Below are positions 55,249-63,502 of a stretch of 64,000 nt of DNA, in pieces. Origin of the DNA: an uncultured Mollicutes bacterium (GTDB taxonomy: Bacteria; Bacillota_I; Bacilli_A; RFN20; CAG-826); assembly GCA_900540365.1 (NCBI GenBank), contig UQFN01000001.1, positions 1-64,000 on the forward strand, read 5' to 3'. Both the position numbers and the translations under genes were made by a program. Every line of letters starts with the position of its first letter. The first letter of the stretch is position 1. The notes below the pieces were generated by a model that had not been told where the DNA came from, did no database searches, and was given only the letters and a program-made list of their open reading frames with translations.

Positions 55249-56801
55249 TTAAAATACATCAACTACTGGTAAACTTTCTATTTCAAATGGGAGAGTTATA
55301 TCTCCACCTAATTGAGTTATAGTATATGAACCAGCATAATAACCATAAGCATAAAAATCGACCTTATTAAGTTTTCCATCTTTTAAAGTAACTTCAATAG
55401 GATCGGAAGCTATTGGAGTCGTATCAAATTGTGAAACGCCACATCTTGAAATCATTCCTCCAAAATAATATGCAGGTTCTCCAGAAATTGTAAATTTATT
55501 TGAATCTTCAGTATCGACATCAAAGAATGCTGCTGATACATAACTAAATAATGGCATAACATCTTGTAATGTAACTTCTTCTGTAGAATTAGTAAATTCA
55601 AGAGGTGTAGATAATCTAGCTAGGCGTTTACCTTCATAATCATAAGCAACTTGGTACCATTTATTATCAATTTTAACTGCTCCAATGGAGTACCTAGAAT
55701 CAACAGAATCATTATATAAAACGATATCTTCAGTTTTATAAATGCTACCAGCAGCATATGACATAAATTGTTCTTCATATGTAGCGATAAAATTACTAGC
55801 ATCGACTTCTTTTAAAGCAGTTTCTAACGTTTTCTTTTCTTCACTCATTTCATATGGTTCAGGAATTGGATAATCTTCACATTCTTCTCCATAACTAACA
55901 ACATCTAAAGAAGCGCCATAAACACAGTCTTGGAAATTATCGTTTGTCATAGTTGTTCTAAATGTTACATTTGTAATACGATAATCGTTAAATGTTAAGG
56001 TTAAACTTTCAAGTTCATCAAATTGCCACCAAGCAATTCTTTCAACAAAATCACATGCAAGTTGCATATTCTCTTTTGTTGTTAAATCAAAATTAACTTT
56101 GCCTTCGCTTTCAACTAAAGTAGCATCTTTAATTAAATTCATTGGATTAATAAAATCATTCCAATTTACAACAGTTCCATCATCATATTCAGCTTCAACT
56201 TTTACAACTTCATTTTGAAGTGTATATTGATAAAGATAGACTTTGCCATCTTCATGCCATAATGTACTTTCTCCACCATCAAAATCATCAAAATCACCTT
56301 TTGCTTCCCAATGATATGATCCTGAAGTAAAAAGTGACATCATTGGTCCTTTTAATGTGGTACCAAGAACACCTTCTTCACTATAAAGTTCTTTATAAGC
56401 TTCACCTGAAAATTTAATATTTCCTAAAGAATTATTAACCTTATCAGTTACAGTTAAAGCAGCAATATCAATTAAATATTCTGCTTTACAATCTTCATAA
56501 GTAACTTCAACTTTATAATCTTCTTGAACTGTTTCAAATTTAGTTCCAATTTCAACACTAAAATCTAAATCAGATAAATCTAATGTTACATTATCAGTTT
56601 CAACATCATTTGAATATGTTACATAATTAGCAACTAAACCTGTAACTTCAAAACTTTCTCCTAATTTGTAATTAGTTTTACGTTTGTTGTGTCAAGTGTT
56701 AATTCATGGGTAATTACTGGTGGGGTGTCGTTACAGCCAACCAAAGCACCTCCAAGAACTACTACTGATAAAACACTTAATAATAAATTGTTTCTTTTCA
56801 T
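55249..56801 (-). pseudogene. Lipoprotein of unknown function, frameshifted near the N-terminus
   Basis: AAAAGGAG precedes an ATG at 56801 that opens a signal peptide with lipobox ALVGC. This frame stops after ITHELTLDTTNVKLITN. A frame one base off continues as NKRKTNYKLGESFEVTGLV and runs without a stop through the long open part (364 residues from 56343) to 55249. A single missing base at about 56665-56690, near the AAAC run, explains it; restored length is about 517 residues. The protein is acidic, beta-rich and without recognised domains. Either the gene is dead or the base is a sequencing error. Confidence 0.85.
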
Positions 56802-56863
56802 AAAAAATCTCCTTTTAATATCATAAATTTATAAGGAGATTTTGACAATTAAAATCTTAATTA

Positions 56864-57530
56864 TTAATAGTTTTCATTTTCTTTATAAATAGAATTAACA
56901 TTCTTATTATGTTCTTCTTTTGATATCTCATATCTTTTTTTCAAATTTAAAAATAATTGATGAATCTTATCAACATAATTATCATCATGAATATTTTGAC
57001 TCATTCTATTTTTAATATAATTAATAGCATCATTTAAATGATAAACGTGATTAATTTTTATATCACTAATATCTTCATAAAGAATAATAATTACGGAATA
57101 CATTTTTGGAGAATTTCTTTTAAACATTTTTCTAAATGATTTATATGGCCTTTATTTTGTAGCACTGGATTAATTATTTCTTTAGTTTTATTAGTATCTT
57201 TATAATAACTTTGCCACATAATATCATTTTCGTTTCCATAAATTTTCCATAATTTGATTTTGTTTCTATAACAAATACTCCTGCTTTTGTAATTAAAATA
57301 TGATCAATTTCAGAAGAATAACCTTCTTCATCTTTAAAACATAAATTGTTAATTAAATAACCTTTATTATCCTTTACTAACTTCTCTAATTCATTAGCAA
57401 CTAATTCTTCATCAGGTAAATATTTTATTCTTTGATGTTCTTCGCGTATTCTTTTTGTTTTAGAAATTAAAGCTAATAAAATTATTAAAATAATTATAAT
57501 TACTGGTATTAAAATAAATAAATATTCCAT
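56864..57530 (-). pseudogene. NERD-domain membrane protein with two frameshifts
   Basis: The pieces join into one gene of about 222 residues. The first (from 57530) has a membrane segment and the NERD core ELEKLVKDNKGYLINNLCF, SEIDHILITKAGVFVIETKSNYGK. One base is missing at 57243-57246 (a run of T on the plus strand); the next frame gives YGNENDIMWQSYY and INPVLQNKGHINHLEK. A second base is missing near 57108-57111; the last frame gives PKMYSVIIILYEDIS to the end at 56864. NERD domains are nuclease-related (D..ExK) and often sit in defence or DNA-processing loci. AAGGGA precedes the ATG. Confidence 0.88.
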
Positions 57531-57550
57531 TAAAATCCCTTATTTTTAAT

Positions 57551-57579
57551 AAAAAACCTTTAAAACTCAATTATTTTTT
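57551..57579 (-). repeat. 29-base 3'-end element, copy 9
   Basis: Minus strand: six A, TAATTG, AGTTTTAAAGG, six T. It touches the stop codon of the DUF2075 gene (57579-57581) in sense orientation. Nearly identical to copy 2 at 6576. Confidence 0.65.
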
Positions 57580-59438
57580 TAATTTTTGTTTAATTTTTCT
57601 TTTAAATAATTTCTTAATGATTCATCTTCACAATAAATGTAGCAGCCTTTAATGCCTCTAGTTAAAAGTACTTTGTAAGTTCTTCTAATTAGTTTATCAG
57701 CTTCTTCATTTGAAGTACTTTTTAATCTAATTCCACTTGTCTTATCATCTTTTGATATTGCATTACGTTTTGTTTGTACATGACCATCTTTATAATAGAG
57801 ATCTTTACCAATAAAAACTCCGACATAATCAAATTCCATTCCTTGGCATGTATGAATACAACCTATTTCTTCAAAAGAATTAGGATTTACTGCCCGATGG
57901 TCATCGTTAGCTAAATTCCATTTTGCTTTAAAACCATTTGGAAGAATAATGTCCCAGTCACCTTTGTTATTTTTAACATTCCAATCATAACAATAACCTG
58001 CAATCATTCTAGCTTTGTTATTTATTTTATTTAATTCTCTTAATTCATCTCTCATTTTGATAGGATCATCAAAAACCTTAACTTTAAGATTATTAAATTC
58101 AAAATTTGTATTAGCTGTTTGCTTAATTTCTAATAAATTATTTAAAAAAGAAATATAACCATCACTTCCATCACATCTAAATTGAGAAGTTAATTCATAA
58201 GGTTTATGAATAATTGCATTTTCTTTTTTAGCATACATAATAATTGAATTTACATCATATTTATCATTAATAGTAATTCTTTGGTCATCATCAACAAAAA
58301 ATATTGAAACTTTACTTGCTTTAATAGCATCTCCAAGCATGTCGTTACCTAAATATCTATAAGGTTTCTTTTGCATACGATGAGCTTCATCAAAAATACC
58401 TACATCAAGTCCGTTATATATCGTATTAGGTAAACACCATGGAGATTGAATTGCTTTTTGAAGATTAACCATCTTTTTAGCATTGCCTTTTGCTAATAAA
58501 TTAGCATAACACTTTCTTGGAGCCATATTTTTTGTTATATAAGAAGCATTTAGTTTTAAATCTATAATACATCTAGCTAATATATTAATTGCTAAAACTG
58601 ATTTCCCAGTTCCTGGCCCTCCAGTAATTATAAGAACATGCTTCCTTGTGTCATTTTGAGATTCTTTGATTGCTTTCATGATTTTATCATAAGCAACTAC
58701 TTGTTCATCAATCATATGAAATTCTTCATTTCCACAAAGCATTGAATCTAAAGCACCTTGAAGAGATTTAGTAGGTTTTAATCTTCCTTCTTCAATTTTA
58801 TAAAGCAAAGAACTATCATTTGCTTTTAACTTTATATAATTTTTAATAAAGTTTCTTAATTTTAAAACATCACTTTGCAAAAATACTGGGGCTTCTTCTA
58901 TCCATTCATGATATAAGTTATCTTCAATAACAGGACGATATTCTTCACTTAAATTGTGTAGATATGCACATGGTTTTAAAGTCTCATTATTAATAGAAAC
59001 AGAGTCATTACAATAATCTAATATTAATTGTTTATAAGAATAAGCTTGATATGAAGGGTGAGCAACAGGTTCATGGCTTCTTAAATCAGACATTATTGAA
59101 TGATCACAATTATCATCAACTTTATTAACTCTAGCCCATTGTTTTAATTCAATAATAACAACATGATCTTCATCATTGTTATTACCCACAGTCATAAAAT
59201 CAACACGTTTAGAAGTTTGAGGAATATTATATTCAATAGCAACTTGACATTCGTTATCAAAATAAAAATCATCTAAAACATCTTTCATAAAGTGTAAAGA
59301 ATTATTCCATGAATTTATTTCACTAGCTGATCCTCCACTTAAGCCTTTCTCTCTAAGTGTTTTTAAAAGAATACTTTGCATCATATTGAAAGTAACATCA
59401 GTTCTAAAATCTTTTAATGACTTATTATAAATGATCAT
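57579..59438 (-). CDS. DUF2075-type helicase with N-terminal PD-(D/E)xK-like domain
   Basis: 619 residues. The N-terminal domain shows a nuclease-like pattern, Glu69, Asp80 in KRVDFM and ELK at 97-99. The ATPase core follows: Walker A GGPGTGKS at 273-280, Walker B VGIFDEAHRM, SIFFVDDDQR, ELTSQFRC, CQGMEFDYVGVF and KVLLTRGIKGC, placing it in superfamily 1 with the Schlafen-group-3-like DUF2075 helicases. Nucleic acid unwinding coupled to cleavage is plausible. Its ATG overlaps the TGA of the MazG-like gene, so the two are co-translated. The setting is a defence-type island. Confidence 0.88.
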   Translation of the reverse strand: MIIYNKSLKDFRTDVTFNMMQSILLKTLREKGLSGGSASEINSWNNSLHFMKDVLDDFYFDNECQVAIEYNIPQTSKRVDFMTVGNNNDEDHVVIIELKQWARVNKVDDNCDHSIMSDLRSHEPVAHPSYQAYSYKQLILDYCNDSVSINNETLKPCAYLHNLSEEYRPVIEDNLYHEWIEEAPVFLQSDVLKLRNFIKNYIKLKANDSSLLYKIEEGRLKPTKSLQGALDSMLCGNEEFHMIDEQVVAYDKIMKAIKESQNDTRKHVLIITGGPGTGKSVLAINILARCIIDLKLNASYITKNMAPRKCYANLLAKGNAKKMVNLQKAIQSPWCLPNTIYNGLDVGIFDEAHRMQKKPYRYLGNDMLGDAIKASKVSIFFVDDDQRITINDKYDVNSIIMYAKKENAIIHKPYELTSQFRCDGSDGYISFLNNLLEIKQTANTNFEFNNLKVKVFDDPIKMRDELRELNKINNKARMIAGYCYDWNVKNNKGDWDIILPNGFKAKWNLANDDHRAVNPNSFEEIGCIHTCQGMEFDYVGVFIGKDLYYKDGHVQTKRNAISKDDKTSGIRLKSTSNEEADKLIRRTYKVLLTRGIKGCYIYCEDESLRNYLKEKLNKN

Positions 59439-59755
59439 AATTTAGTATATTTATTTGCTTTTCCTTTACACTTTTCTATTGGATATTTTAATTCATTTTT
59501 ATCTAATTTATTATTAATAATTTCATCTTCATCTAAATTAAGAACATCTAACATATTTTGACAATAAATTAATACATCCGCTAACTCATCTTTAACTTCA
59601 TTTACATCAAAATCATTTTCATTCCATTGAAAACATTCTAATAATTCATTAGACTCAATACTTATTGTTTTTGCTAAATTTGCAGGAGTATGAAATTTGT
59701 CACAATCTCTGTCTTTGGAAAATTTTTTAATTCTATCTTTTGTATCTTTGTTCAT
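59435..59755 (-). CDS. MazG-like nucleotide pyrophosphohydrolase
   Basis: About 106 residues, all-alpha. FSKDRDCDKFHTPANLAKT, SIESNELLECFQW and DELADVLIYCQNML carry the ExxE...ExxD metal-binding set of the MazG superfamily; KYPIEKCKGKANKYTKL closes the typical domain. It should hydrolyse a (d)NTP to (d)NMP and pyrophosphate. The frame opens at 59779, but the family start and TACAAT 6 bases upstream favour the ATG at 59755. Tight coupling with the DUF2075 helicase suggests a joint role in nucleotide or phage control. Confidence 0.88.
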   Translation of the reverse strand: MNKDTKDRIKKFSKDRDCDKFHTPANLAKTISIESNELLECFQWNENDFDVNEVKDELADVLIYCQNMLDVLNLDEDEIINNKLDKNELKYPIEKCKGKANKYTKL

Positions 59756-59909
59756 ATGAAAATTGTAATCTTTTTGCATAAAAAAATCATTATTGTAATT
59801 TTTACATAAAACTTTGTTTTGAGGTTAATTCAAACAAAATATATGAAAAAGTAAATATAATATTTCATAAAATATGTGGTATCATATTATTCGTGAGTAG
59901 ATATAAGAT

Positions 59910-61364
59910 ATGAAAGTCGATTATTCAAAATTGTGGAAGTTGTTAATAGATAGAAAAATGTCCAAAACAGAATTTAGAAAATTTGCAGTAATAAGTACTA
60001 GTACACTTGCAAAACTCGGTAAGGAAGAATTGGTAAGCCCAGAGGTACTGACTAAAATATGTAGGGCACTAAATTGTGATGTCAAAGATATTCTTACTTT
60101 TGTTAAAGATGAACAAGAAATTATCGATACCGCTAAAGACAAGAATAAATACAAGGTTATATCATTATTTTCTGGCGCTGGAGGAATGGATCTTGGTTTC
60201 GTAAATGCAGGTTTCCAAATAATTTGGGCAAACGATATTTTTAAAGAAGCTATCGAAACTTATAAAAAAAATATTGGAAATCACATTGTATTTGGGGATA
60301 TAAGTATGATATCAAGTGATGATATACCTAACGATGTTGATGTTGTTATAGGCGGATTCCCTTGTCAAGGGTTTTCAATTGCAAATAAAAACCGAAGTAT
60401 GAATGATAAAAGAAATTTTTTATACAAAGAAATGCTTAGAATTATTAAAGATAAAAAGCCAAAAATGTTTGTCGCTGAAAATGTAAAAGGCTTGTTATCA
60501 ATGGAAAAAGGCAAAGTTTTCGATATGATTAAAAAAGACTTTGAATCTCTGGGATATTATGTTGAAGCTAAAATATTAAATGCTGCCGAATATGGAGTTC
60601 CTCAGCAAAGAGAACGCTTAATTATTATAGGAAATAGAATTAACAAGTCCGTTTCTTTTCCAATAAAAACACATTACTTAAATAATGATAATAGTAATAA
60701 AAATCTTAAACCAGCAGTTGCTACAGAGAAAGCAATTGGTTGGCTTGCAAATATAAAATGTCAAGAAAATCCAATTATTCTGAAAAATGGTAAAGTAGTT
60801 TATCAACATATTGCTCTTGAAAATGTTGCCGATAAATTTTGGGGAAGAAAATATCCAGTTGATCAAAGTGAACTGTGCGATTACTTAGTATTTTGGAAGA
60901 AAAAAGCTAAGATAAGCACTAAAGAAATAGATAGATTGCTCGGCTATAAATTTACAGCTGGTCATTGGTTTAGAAAAGACAATAATAGTGGTAGCATCCC
61001 GACACCAGATGATTGGTGGAAACTAAAAAAAATACTAAATTTTGATGATAAATTTGATAAGGAGGTTACAACCTTAATCGAAAAAAAAGTTTCATTTGAG
61101 CAATCGCTGAGAATTACAAATTGGGATCGACCAAGTGATACAATCACAGCAACAAGTCCTGAGATCCATATTAATAAAAAGAGAAGATTAAGTGTCAGAG
61201 AATGTGCAATATTGCAATGTTTCCCTGAAGATTTTATATTTTATGGTTCAACAATAGGTGTTATGTATAAACAAATTGGCAATGCAGTTCCTGTTAAACT
61301 AGCATATGAGATTGCGATGTGTGTAAAATCAGAATTAGAAAAATCTACTTGTCTTTTAAACTAA
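59910..61364 (+). CDS. DNA (cytosine-5) methyltransferase with N-terminal HTH
   Basis: 484 residues. Residues 1-68 form a Cro/CI-type HTH (SKTEFRKFAVISTSTLAKLG). The methyltransferase follows: motif I FSGAGG (87-92), motif IV with catalytic Cys152 in GGFPCQGFS, ENV (190-192), QRERL (233-237), then a target-recognition region (about 270-410), RECAILQCFPEDF and IGNAVPVKLA. It protects host DNA at its recognition site; the HTH probably represses its own promoter, as in other HTH-fused m5C methyltransferases. Its 3' end overlaps the convergent restriction gene by 20 bases. Recognition sequence not readable. Confidence 0.95.
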   Translation: MKVDYSKLWKLLIDRKMSKTEFRKFAVISTSTLAKLGKEELVSPEVLTKICRALNCDVKDILTFVKDEQEIIDTAKDKNKYKVISLFSGAGGMDLGFVNAGFQIIWANDIFKEAIETYKKNIGNHIVFGDISMISSDDIPNDVDVVIGGFPCQGFSIANKNRSMNDKRNFLYKEMLRIIKDKKPKMFVAENVKGLLSMEKGKVFDMIKKDFESLGYYVEAKILNAAEYGVPQQRERLIIIGNRINKSVSFPIKTHYLNNDNSNKNLKPAVATEKAIGWLANIKCQENPIILKNGKVVYQHIALENVADKFWGRKYPVDQSELCDYLVFWKKKAKISTKEIDRLLGYKFTAGHWFRKDNNSGSIPTPDDWWKLKKILNFDDKFDKEVTTLIEKKVSFEQSLRITNWDRPSDTITATSPEIHINKKRRLSVRECAILQCFPEDFIFYGSTIGVMYKQIGNAVPVKLAYEIAMCVKSELEKSTCLLN

Positions 61365-62388
61365 TACTTTTAACCCCATCCCATCTTTCATTATGTGAAT
61401 CGTATCTCTCAATAAGGCTCAAATTAGAAATTCGATTTGTATGGCCTTTATTTACAGCTTCAAGATAATATTCTTTTTTTGAGGAAATTTTGTTGACTTT
61501 TCTTGAAACTGGAAACCATGATACACCACTTGTTTTGTATATTGGATGTACTTGTTTTGAATTAAAAGCACCTTTTTTAGATCTTCCGTTGATAAGCTGG
61601 AAGTCAGGAAATTTATTTATATAATTTTCGATCGAATCTAATACCTTTTCGCTATCATCAGTAAGATAAATTGGTTTGAATCCTTGTTTAATATCAAAAT
61701 AACTATAGGTCTTAAAATTTGAGATCAAATCATAATCAAATAGTGGACTTAAGATACCGTTTGGCAAACATTTTAAGTAAATAGTATTAAAAGAATCGCC
61801 TCTGTATAATTGAAATTTTTTACTATCATCTTTGTAGACAATAACCAAAAAATATGTCAAAACAGGTAGTAATTGACCATTATTGAAACTAAACTCTTCA
61901 GGTAACAGTGTTTCCACTTTTATGCCAGAATTTTTAATATTTGGATCAGTATCTAAATTAATATTATGAAAAGATGACTGATTACTTTCAAACTGTAAAT
62001 TATTAATGTCACCCTTGTTTCCTTTGTAATCCAATGTTTTTACATCAACATTAATAACAGCATCTTTAGTAATAAAAGCAATGTCAGAAGAAACTGGCGA
62101 TGGATATACATTTAAAATAAAGTCGCTTAAATATCTATAGATATAAAATCTTGTAAGTCTTTCGGCAGGTATTTTTATTTTGTTTTTTTCATCCCAAACT
62201 TTTGTTAGAAAATTGTAATTTTTTTGTATTTCCTTTTCGATCAGCTTTAAATCTTTTATAAAAGATGCTGATGTAAATAGCGAATAAAGAATGTCGAAAT
62301 ATTTCTTTTCAAGGTCTAATACTTTTTTCATTTTATCGACATTATGTTTTTTTGGATCAATTTGATAAATTTTTTTCTGTGTACTCAT
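61345..62388 (-). CDS. Probable type II restriction endonuclease
   Basis: 347 residues, soluble. The N-terminal third is helical; SSDIAFITKDAVINVDVKT (100-118) has the D-x(12)-DxK pattern of a PD-(D/E)xK nuclease, with Asp102, Asp115 and Lys117. The rest is beta-rich. No named restriction enzyme family recognised. The call rests on this motif and on its place, tail to tail with the methyltransferase, overlapping by 20 bases. No Shine-Dalgarno precedes the ATG; TAATAT ends 6 bases upstream. Confidence 0.78.
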   Translation of the reverse strand: MSTQKKIYQIDPKKHNVDKMKKVLDLEKKYFDILYSLFTSASFIKDLKLIEKEIQKNYNFLTKVWDEKNKIKIPAERLTRFYIYRYLSDFILNVYPSPVSSDIAFITKDAVINVDVKTLDYKGNKGDINNLQFESNQSSFHNINLDTDPNIKNSGIKVETLLPEEFSFNNGQLLPVLTYFLVIVYKDDSKKFQLYRGDSFNTIYLKCLPNGILSPLFDYDLISNFKTYSYFDIKQGFKPIYLTDDSEKVLDSIENYINKFPDFQLINGRSKKGAFNSKQVHPIYKTSGVSWFPVSRKVNKISSKKEYYLEAVNKGHTNRISNLSLIERYDSHNERWDGVKSISLKDK

Positions 62389-62508
62389 TCTCTTATATTA
62401 ATACTTTTGTAAAAAATAATAAACTTTGTAAAAAATTTTGATAATTTTTATTGCACTTCACATTATTATTGACAGAAAATATCCTTCAAATTATATAAAT
62501 TATAAAAA

Positions 62509-63153
62509 CTAAGCATTCCAGAACACTATACTTTTAATTTTTTTATAAATATCTTTATTATTATTTTTGTCCCATAAACCAAACATACTATTAAAACTTG
62601 TTAAAAGACATTTTTTGTTAAATAAAGGGTGATTAGAACATTTAGTAACAAACCTTTTAATCAATTTAAGATAGACATCTTTATCGTTAATAATTAAAGA
62701 ATGGCATTTTAATCTCCATTTTTGATTTGCCTTCCAACCTGAATATACATCATTCAGCTCTGGTACAATAAAATTTATTATTCCGCCAATTCCAACTATA
62801 TCATATTTGTTTTTGTTTTTTGCTGGATACTCACATATTAAAATATGTAAAAACAAATGTTCAAGATAGTCACAGTAAACAATATTTTCAGGTAATTGCC
62901 ATTCATATGGATTTGCTAAAGCGTGTGTTTTGCTTCCTAACATTATTGCATGATCTTCATATTTATGATGTGCTAGCAACCCATCACTAGTTCTTGAACA
63001 TTTAGGATTACGATTACCATTTTTAAACATATATGCACTTCGTCCAATCCCGTACTTCTTTTGCAAATAGTTACAATATTCAAGATACGTATATCCTTTT
63101 ACTTTGTTATATTCTCTCATGTTCATAATATCTTTTTCTTCGAATAAACTCAT
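62509..63153 (-). CDS. HNH-like protein of unknown function
   Basis: Up to 214 residues. SDGLLAHHKYEDHAIML, then NPYEWQLPENIVYCDYLEHLFLHILI, shows the His-His ... Asn ... His spacing seen in small HNH-type nucleases of phages and islands; the catalytic role is inferred. The first nine codons (MSLFEEKDI) repeat the C-terminal end of the DUF2726-like gene at the right edge, so the frame was fused to that remnant; the original start may be the ATG at 63126 or 63120. It may be part of the restriction system or a mobile-element gene. Confidence 0.6.
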   Translation of the reverse strand: MSLFEEKDIMNMREYNKVKGYTYLEYCNYLQKKYGIGRSAYMFKNGNRNPKCSRTSDGLLAHHKYEDHAIMLGSKTHALANPYEWQLPENIVYCDYLEHLFLHILICEYPAKNKNKYDIVGIGGIINFIVPELNDVYSGWKANQKWRLKCHSLIINDKDVYLKLIKRFVTKCSNHPLFNKKCLLTSFNSMFGLWDKNNNKDIYKKIKSIVFWNA

Positions 63154-63240
63154 TTGATCAATTCTATTATCTTACTTCTATTTTTCCAATTATAAATTCA
63201 TAACGTTTAGTCTAAAATTTATATTGTACTTAACGCAAAT
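63136..63240 (-). pseudogene. Remnant of a DUF2726-like gene 3' end
   Basis: This stretch aligns, with gaps and stops, to the last part of the DUF2726-like gene at 63503-64000: AGTACAATATAAA matches AATACAATATAAA, EFIIGKIE matches EFTIGKIQ, and QMSLFEE is identical. An internal stretch is deleted. It marks an old duplication beside the restriction island. Confidence 0.6.
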
Positions 63241-63502
63241 ATCTCACATAAATCAAATGATGCTTTTATAACTAAGTTATATATCAGCATTAATTTAAAA
63301 ATATCATAACTTATATTAAAAGCAAAATATAAGAATGTAAAAGTATTAGCATATCCGATTTCAGCATTGTCTCTTACATCTTTTATCACAAAAAAATAGT
63401 GAAATAGATAAGTTTTATCACATTTTATGAGCCAATCATTACATTAAAAATATATTTTTAATTAAGCAAGTTCTATAAACTTTCATATATCTAATTAATA
63501 TT
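63241..63502. other. Gene-free stretch
   Basis: No convincing gene. The minus strand has an open frame of about 75 codons without an ATG (63447-63221, containing IKDVRDNAEIGYANTFTF), which may be the middle of the decayed DUF2726-like copy or unrelated. No terminator or RNA gene seen. Confidence 0.35.

Noticed and set aside
56864..57530. Two small adjacent genes that look like a toxin-antitoxin pair
   Set aside because: Reading across frames joins them, with a third middle piece, into one NERD-domain gene with two missing bases.
4495..57579. The nine short repeats as a CRISPR array or mobile repeat
   Set aside because: They are single, far apart, tied to stop codons and lack flanking direct repeats or regular spacers.
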